This document shows, one piece after another, positions 1 to 10,973 of a stretch of 64,000 nucleotides of DNA. The notes below the pieces were generated by a model. The model had not been told where the DNA came from and made no database searches. It saw only the letters and a program-made list of their open reading frames with translations. The position numbers and the translations under genes were made by a program. Source of the stretch: Zarea fungicola (Eukaryota; Ascomycota; Sordariomycetes; Hypocreales; Cordycipitaceae); contig FWCC01000070.1 of the NCBI GenBank assembly GCA_900169235.1, positions 124,001 through 188,000 on the forward strand, written 5' to 3'. The number at the start of each line of letters is the position of its first letter. The first letter of the stretch is position 1.

Positions 1-1013
1 CAATCACAGCAGCAGGGACGACCCGCACCGGCCTATGATACAGCCCAAGGCGGCCACTACGGTGAGTTGTTAAAGCTTCTATATATCTCTGGATGCTAAT
101 CATTTCAAGGTGCATGTGCTGCTGTATGTATTTACACTCTGCGTTTTGTCTCGCACTCTAACAACGAAACAGCTAGCAACACAAGGATTCGCACCAGCCG
201 AGTTGTATACTGGGCCGTGGGCAAACGTTCGTGAAGCTCCTTGCTGCGTTACTGCGATAAACTAATTCGTTCTGGGCTAGGTTCACCAAGGTCTGACGGG
301 ACAGTACAAGGATATTTTAACAACCTACTGGCAGCAAACTATTACTCACCTTGAGAGTGAGACGCACGATTACAAGATCCATCAGCTTCCTCTAGCCCGC
401 ATCAAGAAGGTGATGAAAGCCGACCCGGAAGTTAAAATGATATCCGCCGAAGCGCCGATTCTATTTGCTAAAGGCTGCGATGTTTTCATCACAGAGCTTA
501 CTATGCGGGCTTGGATTCACGCCGAAGAGAACAAGCGCCGGACGCTGCAGCGCTCTGATATTGCATCTGCATTGGCCAAATCTGACATGTTCGACTTCCT
601 GATTGACATTGTGCCAAGAGAAGAGGCAGCTTCTCACGCAAAAAGAACTGCAGCGCAACCAGCTGCCGGGACAGCTGTTACAGCTGGAGGCAGTCAGGCA
701 CGAATGCCAACCAATATGACCCAGCCCAACTCACATCCAATGGCTGGAGCTGAGTATATTAGTGGTCATGGTCTTGCACATGAACAAGACTACCGCCAAA
801 ACCCAACCCTCTACGCTGGCCAAGTCCCCGCAGCTCCGTCTGCTGCATATGGCCAATCGCAAGCACCTGGCGCAATGTATGGAGAAATGGAGAATATGTA
901 TCCATACCCCGGCATGCAGGCCCAACAGGTAAGACCTCACATGCTGCCCTATCATTGAAGGAAATGACTAACATATAGTAAAGGCACAGATGTCATCTGA
1001 AGAATTTGAATAA
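1..1013 (+). CDS. hapE: CCAAT-binding factor subunit HapE (NF-YC/HAP5), 5' partial
   Basis: This is the NF-YC-like subunit of the heterotrimeric CCAAT-binding complex, a nuclear transcription factor. Exons by splice signals are <1-61, 177-226, 281-928 and 990-1013. The assembled protein reads through TGPWANVHQGLTG into the histone fold ([74 protein letters not shown]), the hallmark of the HAP5 family. The fold is followed by a Gln/Pro/Met-rich tail ending MSSEEFE. The upstream Gln-rich piece at 1-61 joins in phase at codon G|CA. The second intron has a GTTCGT donor. The true start codon lies outside the window. The last intron is placed so that translation continues past an immediate stop to the short acidic terminus. 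Identity is very secure; the two small 5' exons are inferred from phase and family fit. Confidence 0.95.
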
Positions 1014-1429
1014 GCTTAATGACGACGGGCATGTCTGCGCCTCCAATGGCCGCAATGGTCGTGTAGCAGCTCAAATGTATACAGTGCTGGGGAGTAAATT
1101 TCAAGGGCCTTATAAACTGCTGTCATTTTTCCTAACAGTACATGGACCATGGAAGAAAACACAGTATAAGTAGTTCTGATTTATCTTTCGCGCTCATCCT
1201 GATATCAAATCTATCCAGCCGCACCAGTGACTTGTGCAGGAAGCAGGCACTGAAGCTAGAAAAAGAAAATCGCGGAATTCCATTCTCCCGTATTTGCTAT
1301 TTTATTGACTTATTTCATCATACCGAACCTAGAAGATAGGTTGGACAGTGGAGCACTCCTTATTGAGGCCTGGGCGGCGCTACTGGCAAGCCTACAAACA
1401 GTCAGCCTCGCTATAACAATAACATAGAA
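1014..1429. other. convergent 3' intergenic region
   Basis: This stretch separates the stop of hapE (plus) from the stop of sec15 (minus) and presumably holds both 3' UTRs. Small ORFs here show no recognisable protein family. No RNA gene or repeat was recognised. Confidence 0.6.
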
Positions 1430-4151
1430 TCATTGTCTATACTTCTCCAGCAAAATAGGGCCGTTCAGAGCATCGACGCGGCTGTATTTTTTGTTTCGAA
1501 CCGACATGTCGTAAAAGTCCTCGTGGTTTTCCGACTGCATCAAGTTCACAGTTTGTTGAAGTTCGTCCAAGTTTTCCTTCAACATTTCCCCGTTCTCAAG
1601 GCTATTGACAAACTTTGTCAAGTATTGAACATCTTGGGCAAGGCTGGAAACCGCATTGATACTGATGTATTTGACCTCAGGAGAGAGGGGAAGTGCCTAA
1701 TGTTATTAAAAAAGGTTCAGCTTACATGTGTAGCGAATCAATACTGAAAAGGGTCGTACCAGGATCTTATTCGCAGTGTGGCTCAGTGCGTCAAAGTAGA
1801 TCAGTTCCTTAATCTCGCGTGGCAGACCGAGAAGTGTAGAATTCATAATATTTGACAGATACCGGGTTAATGTTTGCATATAGTTACTCGGCTCTGGTGC
1901 ATCGTTTGCAGTAAACCTGAGACAGCATTAGCTTGGCTCCCTGGCTCTTTCCTGCCTGGCTAGTAGTAGATGTTACCAGTCGTATTCAGCCGTGTCCACA
2001 AGATCGTCAATCTTGGAGTTGACAAGTTCGAAAATTCGTTTCTCTGCAGTCTTCTTATTGTTTCGAAACTCCTCTGTGGCGTTGAGTCTCAGTGGACCTC
2101 CAGCAGATGTTGAGGATCTTGCGCTTATGAGAAGCAGTTCCAATTCCTGACATGCGGTCTCGAAATGCTCTAAGTTGATCAAAATCTGGACAATTTGGCC
2201 GAGGTATTGCGAGCTGAGCCGTTCGACAAGAGACTGGCAGACTTTTTCAGTCAGAAGCTTGTCAAGAGACTATATGTAAGTCAGTGAAGTTGCACTATAA
2301 TGATAATGAGGCTGGAATTAGGGATCAAGTACCTTCCGCAAGGATTCATCAATAACATCTGAATGCTGAAAATGGTCATCGGAAAAGAAATAGAATTGGT
2401 TAAGGAAGTTCTGAATATCGATACAACAGAGAGGGTACATTTGAGAAAATGGGAGGACGCAAGGAAAACTACCATTTGAATTAGTCAAACAACTTCTGCG
2501 AGTCTTGAAAGTTTGGCCACCTACCTCATGTTTTCGACTTCCTGCTCGGGGGTGTACCAGCTGACATTCAGGACTTTATCAAACTCTTCTTGCGAATTAA
2601 TTGCCATGGGCATATAGTCGTCCGTTGACACAATCTAGCGATTGCTTCCAGTTAGAGAAATTAGAAACGGTGGATTGGACGTGTAAAAGCTATACCTCTT
2701 GAAAGTCTTCACTAAATCGACGCCTGAGTAGTTCGGCATACTTGTCAAACAGCGTGAGCATAAACGTCTCCAGAGCAGAAACAGGGTATCCATAGCCCTA
2801 TTACAATATCAGCCAGGTAAAAGATACATGTGTGAACTTGATTGCCTACCTCCATTGTCTGAATGAACAGAGCAACGATACCTTTGATCCTCAGAAGTAC
2901 CTCGGCATTTGTGACATCATTCAGTGCTTTTGATGTTAAATTCATTGCTGTACTGCACATGGACTCCCATAATTCTTCTACCTGTAGCGGCGTTGATTAG
3001 TAGAACGAACAGTGTAGAAATCAAAGCTTTGTTTACCTCAATGGCAGATCGTAGATGGGGAACTCTTCTCATGGTAGCCTTTTCAATTATTGCAAACCCG
3101 GTTATACCCTCTAAAAGACTGCTTAGGGATGATTCATCTTCTGATAATAAATCGACTGAGCTAGGCAGAAGTAGATCCTTTTGCTGTCGACGGGTAGCAG
3201 AATACTCCGACCTGAAGCGGTCTGACTGATTTAGAGCCTCATGTATGTGGACAGCTTCAAAAAGAGGGGTGAATGCAATCTGTAGCTCCTCGTTGTCCAA
3301 CACATCAAGCTCCTCGTTTTCGTCGCAAACAAGTTCAATAGATGAGTTCAGCTTGAAGTTGGTCAGAAATGGATCCTCTTCGACCCGCTTCTTCTGCCGT
3401 ATACGTCTCTGCTCAGTATAGTACCAGGCAAGCTCCCCAAGAAATTGAGATGCTTCGCGAATACGGAAGAGCCACGTGTTTAGATCAGCCATGACGGCCT
3501 CAGAAATTGCCTTCCTCGACGAAGGAATTGATTTTTGAATTGCGTCAGCAAGCCGGTGTTGAGTGGCATAGCGGTTTTGTAATATTGGAACAAGATGCTC
3601 GTTCTGCAGATCTTCAAGCGATTTCAGTGCGGAATAATAGTGTTTATGGCGTACCAGGTCGTGTGCATGATTGACAGCATGCAGCACTTTCAGGGATTCC
3701 TTGAGTGCATCAGATGCATCCGAAATGTTCTGCCGAATGGCTTTTGTGTTCACCAATGCGCTCTTTTGATCTGCCAGCTTCTCCGTACTTGATTGAATGG
3801 ATTGGTTCAGCTTCAGAATCTCTGCAATGAGTGCCACCGTATCTTCGCGGACGCTCTGTAGTCGATTGACAGAGTCCAGGAACTCTTCGTGCTTTGTCAT
3901 TCCGATTCGCTCGATATCTGCCTCGCGGTCTTCAGTGTACTGATTGAGGCATTGGATTAATGCCGGGGTTCTTCGAGAGTTCGACGCATCTTTCAAGATG
4001 GGTATGAGGTGATCGAGGAAATCACCATCTGAAGATGACAATATTATCTGTTTTAGATCAGCTGCTGTAGTATTGTGGAAGGGCCTGGAGGCCGTCATAC
4101 CTGCGGCACAGCAGACGCGTAGTCTTCGATAGCCTCTGTTCGTCGCGGCAT
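1430..4151 (-). CDS. sec15: Exocyst complex component Sec15
   Basis: Sec15 is the exocyst subunit that links Rab GTPase on secretory vesicles to tethering at the plasma membrane. Nine exons are supported by splice sites and phase: 4101-4151, 3037-4047, 2981-2850, 2797-2696, 2634-2525, 2468-2333, 2269-1977, 1916-1760 and 1696-1430. They give 752 residues, a normal length for the family. The start MPRRTEAIEDYASAVPQ is followed by IILSSSDGDFLDHLIPILKD, and the C-terminus contains VDALNGPILLEK; all are family hallmarks. An in-frame Met at 4233 is rejected because reading from there requires translating the first intron. The N-terminal half is predicted to be helical or coiled coil, and the C-terminal half is the Sec15 helical bundle. 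The gene is divergent from mei2 across a 1.2-kb intergenic region and convergent with hapE. Confidence 0.95.
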
Positions 4152-5365
4152 TCCTTCGACGTTGATTGTGCATGCCTCTTTGTATGTCTTTGTCGCGAAT
4201 GCGCAGCTTGGTCCAGTGAAAGAGTGGCACCAAGCTAGCGATGGTTACAAAGGTCCGTCCTACCTAGGTTGCTAGGTACGTTAGGTAGTAGACTAGATGC
4301 CCCACAAACACAGCTGCTGTGTTGGCGCAAGATCTGAATGTTATATTTGACCAGAACAGTTGCATATCCTGTTTATTGGCCTTCAAGAAGCGAGTGAGCA
4401 TCATTTTTAACTTCCAAGTTTGATTCAAAGCAGCCAATTACCGTTACCCGTCCGTTTACTGCCAGCTACCTAGCAACTTAAATGTACCTGCCTACAGAAA
4501 GGATTCTGCCCCACTTGGTGGTTGGCTTACTATGAAAGGATATCCAATGTCGTCGCTGTCAGCTGTCGCGGCTCTGAAATCTATTTTTCCATGTTATACT
4601 ATTACTTGAACTTGTTTCAACGAGAACAGTCGATGTTCGAAAGTGGCCCAATGTCAAGGAACGGGAGCGGGTAAGTAATGCTCCTTCTCGAGCACGGGAA
4701 CTGTACAGCTCCAAGATGTATTTTTTGTCTATTAGAATAAGGTAATAGATTGAACCATTAAAAGGCAGATAATCCAATTCTTAAATAGACTTAATTTGAT
4801 ATCTGGAATGCACATCGCGTACTTTTGTATGTATTGAGTTTGGGAGCTTGTTGCCCTTTGATGCTCTGTTGGCTTGTAGTAACCAGCATTTAAGCATTAC
4901 CTACCTACGACAAAGCGCGCAGGATGGATACTACTACAGCATTTCTTAGACACCTTGCTTATGAACCTTGTAAGCTACGGTAGTAAGGGAATGTGAGCTT
5001 ACCTTCGCACCTGCCTACCTACCTAGCAAGGTAGATACTTGGTAGGTAGGTACCTAGGTAGATAAGCAAGTATTGTAGGTACCTACCTAAGGCAGGTAGG
5101 TAGGAACCCATACTGTTTTACGTGGCGAGTGAGAAACGCAAATTTGTACCTAACTACATCTACTGGGGGAGGGTCTGGTCTTTGCCAATCCTGCCAGGTG
5201 CGACGGGCCGCCAAACATTCATCAAACATTTTCCGCCCCTCAGCAAGCTCAACTCTTGTTGAAGAAAGACATTACTTCCGCATATCGAGAAAAGTGTATC
5301 AATTGCATCGTAACGTACCATTCTCGGCTAGTTGAGCTTAAAAGAGAAGCAGTTTGAAAGTTGGG
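4152..5365. promoter_or_regulatory. divergent sec15/mei2 intergenic region
   Basis: This is a shared upstream region for sec15 (minus) and mei2 (plus). It contains CCAAT pentamers near 4434 and 4545 and a dense CCTACCTAGGTAGG-type cluster at 5011-5105. A 68-codon ORF at 5129-5335 has no family resemblance and probably lies in the mei2 leader. Core promoter elements could not be assigned. Confidence 0.5.
5011..5105. repeat. CCTAGGTA-type palindromic microrepeat cluster
   Basis: Tandem and inverted copies of TACCTACC and its complement GGTAGGTA are concentrated here, including the palindromic core TACCTAGGTA. The same vocabulary recurs in other intergenic regions of this window (near 20141, 35586, 38586, 40278, 54596 and 58033) but is not seen inside coding exons. 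Function is unknown. Confidence 0.7.
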
Positions 5366-7911
5366 ATGCATTTTTCACCACTCTTGTCCACTGGACAGGG
5401 TGAGTCCCATGGAAGCTCCCCTGATGCTAGGTTGACAGCGCCACCTCCAGATGATAATACCAAGACAAACACAGTTTCTCCCTCTGCAGTTCTAAACCAT
5501 ACTTCAGAATACAATATGAACGGGCAAAACAAAAGCGGTCAATTTGCATCTGATGAACGGAGAGAAGCTAAGAAGGATCCTTTCGTAACCCCGGGCCGAC
5601 CATCGAAGAGTGGGTTATCACCAATGGCTTCCGCCTTCAGTCCTTTCCCTCTTCTAACGGACACCATTCGCCATTCTGGAACACCCTTCAACAGGCTTAG
5701 CCACGAAATGGGAATCTCCAGGTTGATGAAGGTCCTTGCGGATGACCCAGTGACTGTACAGGACATGGACGCATGGTTACAGGTACGTGCTATTCATCTG
5801 AGTTCGAAACAATAGGAGTTGATACTAAGAAGCAGCATCAGGAGCTTGAAAAAACAATTCTTTTCCGTGGATCTCGCCAGATTGTGGAAGGCAATGGTAG
5901 TGTCGGAATATTCTTCGAGGATATCAGAGATGCTCGCAGTTTTCAACTTGAAACAACAACGTACAAACAGGACTGGCGCGTACTCTGTGTAAGAAACCAA
6001 GAAAAACGTCAAATATTTGGATACTAAGAATGAAATGCTAATAATTCGAAACAGGATACATCAGCTGACCTTCACTTCGTTTCTCAGAACACTGGCCAGT
6101 TAGTTGTATTTGCAACAACGCCACCAGGTTCAATCTCAAGCCCGGAACGAGCCACCGCCGAAATTACGGAGAGGCTTCAAAACTACGGCGAAATTTTTGC
6201 ATTCACGAGAAAAGTCGTGTTCCCAGATGGCTCTTTCAGAGGTATCGTGGAGTACTGTGATATCTCAGCAGCAAAAATTGCCCTCACTCAGGAGCAAGGC
6301 GCAGAACAAGAGAGCGTATGTAACGAGGTATTATTGTCACTTCGTTCTCTAACTGAAAAAAAGGCAATTCAGATGATCCTTGCACCACACCAAGGGGAAC
6401 ATAATTTCGCCAAAAACCATGGGATGAGGATTCACGACTCCGCAGGTCATTCGAACATTAGCAGCCATTGGGAATATGGACTCGTCGACCAAAAACAGAG
6501 CGCAATGCTGTCGCCTAATGTTTGCCTAAATCCACATCTTGCAATGTATCCCCTTGTTTCTCAGTCTAGTTATACGCCAAGTTTTCCGTATCTGGTAAAC
6601 TCGTTCCTCTCCGGCGGCCCTGGAGCAGAAGTGACGCCCGTTTCAACCCCAATCTCGCCGTCTTATCAGAGAATATCAGCTGCCTATAGAAAGCCACCAT
6701 CTCCAGCTCTTACAGCTCACAATGGATATAGCCCGTCGAGATCTGCTTCAACCTACGGCAGGCTGGATCGGCGACAGCATGCATCACGAGTAAACAGAAG
6801 CCATTTTCAAAGCCCTGGTAGCCACCACAACCACGTGGATGTCCATCGTATTCGGGAAGGCATTGATGTTAGAACAACGGTATGATTTATCGAGAATAGA
6901 AACTATCGAAATCTTCTAACAAACTAGATCATGTTACGAAATATCCCGAATAAGGTAGATCAAGCAATGCTTAAAAGAATTGTCGACGAGTCAAGCTGGG
7001 GGAAATACGATTTTATGTACCTTCGCATAGACTTTGCCAACGACTGCAAGTACGGCATACTAGTCCGAACCACAAACCGCGACATGTGAAAGGAAATAAC
7101 TGACAGATATATAGTGTTGGATACGCATTTATTAACTTTGTTGATGTAAGTATCAGGTATGCTTGATGAAGTGGACAAACTGACACTTCGACAGCCACTA
7201 GATATTATTGATGTGAGCTTAACAACGAACAATCCAAATCCATTAACTACCATCACTGAACGACACTACACAGTTTGTCGAGGCGCGCGGTAATCAGCGG
7301 TGGTGAGTACTTCCTTGGATGCAAGATAACCATCACTGTGTTGACGGCCCTCACCAGGAACTGTTTCAAAAGTGATAAAGTGGCGGAGGTTTCATATGCA
7401 AGTTAGTATAGGGAATACTCGACTGACAGGGTTGTACTGACTATTCAATAGCAATACAAGGAAAAGATTGCCTGGTCCAGAAGTTTCGAAATAGTTCTGT
7501 TATGCTCGAGGCATCACATTACAGACCAAAGGGACGTCGACTTTAAGTCGCATATTCTGTTATTCAAGCATACTAATAGCGTGGCTCTGCAGCTTTACTT
7601 CACCTCAAATGGACCTCTGCCGGAGATGGCTGGTCAGGAAGAAGAATTTCCGGAACCAGATAATCAATCGAAAATGAAACGCAGCTGCGAAAATGCAGAG
7701 CATGTCGGTGAGTCGGTGACTAAAACACTTAGACGGTGAACTGGCTAACAACCAGTTAGGACTCTTTACCCCGAACGCAGGACAGCATTTCCGGGACGAG
7801 CAGCGGCGCCGACGTTCGCAGTACGATCGAGGCACTCGGCTGGCCGCCCTTGAGGAGTACGATTTGGAGGCACTACAGCATCTTTACATAGGGAATGAGA
7901 GACCAGCATGA
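5366..7911 (+). CDS. mei2: Mei2-like RNA-binding protein (C-terminal RRM_2 domain), one abnormal splice donor
   Basis: Mei2-type proteins bind RNA through a special C-terminal RRM; in fission yeast Mei2 drives entry into meiosis. Exons are 5366-5782, 5842-5988, 6055-6315, 6373-6879, 6928-7049, 7115-7145, 7195-7212, 7274-7302, 7358-7401, 7452-7531, 7593-7707 and 7760-7911, giving about 640 residues. The Mei2 signature runs TTIMLRNIPNKVDQAML, FMYLRIDFANDCNVGYAFIN, SSVMLEASHYRPK, then GPLPEMAG and KRSCENAEHVGLFTPNAGQ. A degenerate RRM-like segment lies near residues 140-260. The intron after 7531 begins GG instead of GT although both flanking exons match the family perfectly; see findings. Exon 7 is only 18 nt. 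The intron at 6316-6372 is inferred from GTATGT, CTAAC and CAG and is also open in frame. The 5' end is uncertain; an upstream exon is possible. Confidence 0.85.
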
Positions 7912-8198
7912 GTCTTTCAAGATATAAGAAGGGGCATGTACGCTAAATAATGAAGTCGGAAGTTGCATGATCGATGTACACTTCATTGCTATCTATCGCT
8001 AGTGCAACGGAGAAACTGGACATGAGGATGATGTAACAGTACATACACTTTGCTACATACAATCAACGAAGTTGCTATGAAAATAATTGACAGATACACA
8101 AACGCTCGAAGTTATCATTGCCCGTTTGAAGGCACACATTGTAAAATAATGTTGCTGCCTCGCACTATATAAATCAGCGCCAAGCGGAGCACTGGACG

Positions 8199-10748
8199 TT
8201 AATTGTTGCTATGATTATCCGGGGAAGAAAGGTCCTCTGGTAATGCAGGTAGCGGTTTACGAGAGCTGAGGCGGCGACCTCCTATTTCATATCCCACAGT
8301 TTGAATGGCAGAAGAATGACCGGCTGGTTGCCAATTTGGCGCAGAGTCGTCGAGCTCATTGTTCGGTGTTAATGGAGGAGACGGACGTTGGTAGCTATAG
8401 TCATCCATGTTGATTGCAGGACTGGACATGTGTATTTCAGAAGGAGAATCAGCCCCATGAGGGTCAGGTGTTATTGGTGTTTGTGTAGCAGGCGGGTATC
8501 GTGGTGGACCACCCGGATACAAGTCCCGTCTCTGCATTGATGCCAAAATTTCGGCAAATGCGGCACTTGTGCTCAACCCCTGGTCTGACTGTGATCCTAG
8601 GTATGGAATAGGCACTCCCCTGGAGAATATCACGAGCAAGAGGCAGGAGAGGAGTAGGACCGCTTGCACAATGGCCATGCGTTTTTGAAAGACAACCTCA
8701 TCCGCCAGTACGTGGAGCCGAGCACTGAGAGCTAGTATATCTCTCTGCGATTGGCCTTTCTGGCTTTCTAAAGCTAAGACAGTCGATTGCCAAATCTGGT
8801 CGTACTGATCTCGAAAGTTTCGCAATTCTGCTAGAACTGTCTGGTTCAGATCGTTGAGAACTGACGAGATTTTTAGCAGTTGTTTTTGCTCGGCTCGCTG
8901 AAACGCATCTTGGACATGTCTAGATTGCTCTTCAACGTATTTTAGTGACAAGGTCAGATTTGCCTCCACTTGTTGTAAGCGTTTTGTAACGGAGTTAAAA
9001 AAGCCTTCTTGTATTGTTGGTGGCGGGGTAGCAGCATTCGTTCCATTACTTCTGGGTCGATTACTTGAGGCTGACGGAACTGAACTCTTGGCTGGAGCAG
9101 TTGCGGGTGACGGCCAGGAAGACGACGAAGACGCTTCTGCACCAGCTAGTTTTGAATTCTTTGATCGAACGCTGTCACCGTGACGTCCGTCTTCAACAGA
9201 TGCGCTCGGACTGTGAGCCGTGTTTGAGATTTCAGCGGTAAGAGGTTTAATTTCAGTGTTCACTGTCTGGAGAGGAACATCCGCCGTCGCTTGTCGGTAA
9301 ACCGCCTCCGTTAAGTGCTCTTCAAAAAATTTGTCATGTTGCGCAATGCTAGCATCTTCCTTCAAATGGTCAGAGTTGTTTGGCGAAGTGGATTTTTTGA
9401 TAACTGGACACATCGGCAGACGGAATTGAAAAGATGTCGCGTCGATGAAAATGGAGATATCGGTGAGAGTAGCAACCCGAGTTTTGCTCTCCTCCAGATC
9501 GGACGAATTTTGATTCTCGTAGACGGCAGCATCATAGCTTTCTGCCTCGCCTTCAAGTTCCCCAACAGCGTCTTCCTCCGTACCAGTCTCGCTATCCTTC
9601 CATTTGTCAAGCATCCGGGAGCCGTGGACTCGAATCAACGAGACTGGGCAGTAATATTCATTACTGTAGTGGGTGAGAAATTCCAGCCTTAAATATTTTG
9701 CCCATATTTGCGGGTTTTCGACCAAAAATGCTTGTATATCACGCGAGTTTCTGGCCTCGAATGTACCCAACTCCCTCCACTTATCCAGTTTAACTGGATA
9801 CCGATCGCTGACGCTGACTCTAAAATGTCGAATCATGCTCGAGAAGAATTCAAAGTTGGCTAACACAATTGTATCGACCCATATATCGTCAGTGAGCTCA
9901 ATAATAACATATTTGCTCTGTGCTGCGCATTCGAGAAGCATATATGTGTCTTTGTTCTCAACAAGGATAGCTTTAGAGTTCTTGGCGCCGGTGCTCGTTT
10001 TGAGGATGGTCGCTCCGGCGTCAAATGACGCGAAAGAGAACCTTTCTTTGCAAGTTTTCCCCGCATCTTTGTTACGGTGAAGGTTAGGCTGTCCGACCTC
10101 AGAAGGTTGCTCATCGGCGTGCTCGTCACCGTGTCTGGTATCGTTATCGGTGGCGTCCGGCACTGAGTTCTCGCCATATTCGCCCAAATCAAAGGACGTT
10201 TCGCCATCTTCCCCCGATTTTGCTGCAATAGGGGGGATTTTTTGGCGCTCATCACTGTGCGTCTCTGTGCCTTTGCGATGTTTCGGATCCTGGGAATCCT
10301 GTCCAGTTTTTTGTACCATCATCTCCTTCCAATCTTCAAATGACATAAACGACTCAGCAGCAAGGCCAGCTTCGATAGATTCTGAGTCTTTTGTTTCTGT
10401 TATAAATGAAGGCTTGGCCCATGTTGAATCAGTGCTGATGGAAAGTTCAGTCTTATCTGATAGTGTTGGATCTGGGGTGGTAAATGGCGGTGTATTATCC
10501 GCAACTGCGCTCGCCATACTCACCCAACTGCTGGTGAGGCATGACTGAGGCAGAGTATGTGTTATATAGTTTATCGTTCGCGCCTCGCATTGGCTTCCGC
10601 TAGTGATCCGGTCGTCGTAATTGGATCTTTGTGTCGTTTCAGCTTGTGCATGTCGTGTTGCCTGCTCCGTCGCATGAATACGTGACGCAGCAAGCATGAG
10701 AAATAGTGTGTTCGCTATACATCTGTATACTATGGAGGTAGCTAGCAT
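8199..10748 (-). CDS. SLP1-like SUN-domain membrane protein
   Basis: This is a single-exon gene of 849 residues from the ATG at 10748. That start was chosen because it opens a signal peptide (hydrophobic IANTLFLMLAASRIHA near residues 11-26); the frame stays open to 10898 upstream. A divergent SUN (Sad1/UNC-84) domain of the SLP1/SUCO type spans roughly residues 230-390, with FSFASFDAGATILKTS, AKYLRLEFLTHYSNEYYCP and VSLIRVHGS. Next come a Ser/Pro-rich linker, a coiled-coil stretch (VTKRLQQVEANLTLSLKYVE) and one transmembrane helix near residues 691-708. A Pro-rich tail of about 140 residues, presumably cytosolic, ends the protein. SLP1-type proteins reside in the ER and nuclear envelope and support membrane-protein folding or nuclear-envelope localisation. 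A short intron near 9480-9410 cannot be excluded. Confidence 0.85.
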   Translation of the reverse strand: MLATSIVYRCIANTLFLMLAASRIHATEQATRHAQAETTQRSNYDDRITSGSQCEARTINYITHTLPQSCLTSSWVSMASAVADNTPPFTTPDPTLSDKTELSISTDSTWAKPSFITETKDSESIEAGLAAESFMSFEDWKEMMVQKTGQDSQDPKHRKGTETHSDERQKIPPIAAKSGEDGETSFDLGEYGENSVPDATDNDTRHGDEHADEQPSEVGQPNLHRNKDAGKTCKERFSFASFDAGATILKTSTGAKNSKAILVENKDTYMLLECAAQSKYVIIELTDDIWVDTIVLANFEFFSSMIRHFRVSVSDRYPVKLDKWRELGTFEARNSRDIQAFLVENPQIWAKYLRLEFLTHYSNEYYCPVSLIRVHGSRMLDKWKDSETGTEEDAVGELEGEAESYDAAVYENQNSSDLEESKTRVATLTDISIFIDATSFQFRLPMCPVIKKSTSPNNSDHLKEDASIAQHDKFFEEHLTEAVYRQATADVPLQTVNTEIKPLTAEISNTAHSPSASVEDGRHGDSVRSKNSKLAGAEASSSSSWPSPATAPAKSSVPSASSNRPRSNGTNAATPPPTIQEGFFNSVTKRLQQVEANLTLSLKYVEEQSRHVQDAFQRAEQKQLLKISSVLNDLNQTVLAELRNFRDQYDQIWQSTVLALESQKGQSQRDILALSARLHVLADEVVFQKRMAIVQAVLLLSCLLLVIFSRGVPIPYLGSQSDQGLSTSAAFAEILASMQRRDLYPGGPPRYPPATQTPITPDPHGADSPSEIHMSSPAINMDDYSYQRPSPPLTPNNELDDSAPNWQPAGHSSAIQTVGYEIGGRRLSSRKPLPALPEDLSSPDNHSNN

Positions 10749-10973
10749 TTCGTCGATAATGTTGCATCCATTAGAAGAGTGATACCAAAAAGTATCAAGA
10801 TGTATGAAAGAGCTGGGAAGTTGCCTAGATAACAGTGATCTGTCATGGTTATTTCCACTAAGGCAAGCCCCACTCTGCCAAATCACGCCGCGCCTCAAAT
10901 TGCCACTGCTAAGTGAGGATCAATATTTTGGACCAATTACATTGAAAAAAGCTGCTGCCTATCATTATTAATT

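Noticed and set aside
1142..1339. 65-codon ORF after hapE
   Set aside because: It lies in the convergent 3' region and has no family resemblance.
4152..4233. N-terminal extension of sec15 to an upstream Met
   Set aside because: That frame reads through the first intron; the spliced form starting at 4151 restores the family N-terminus.
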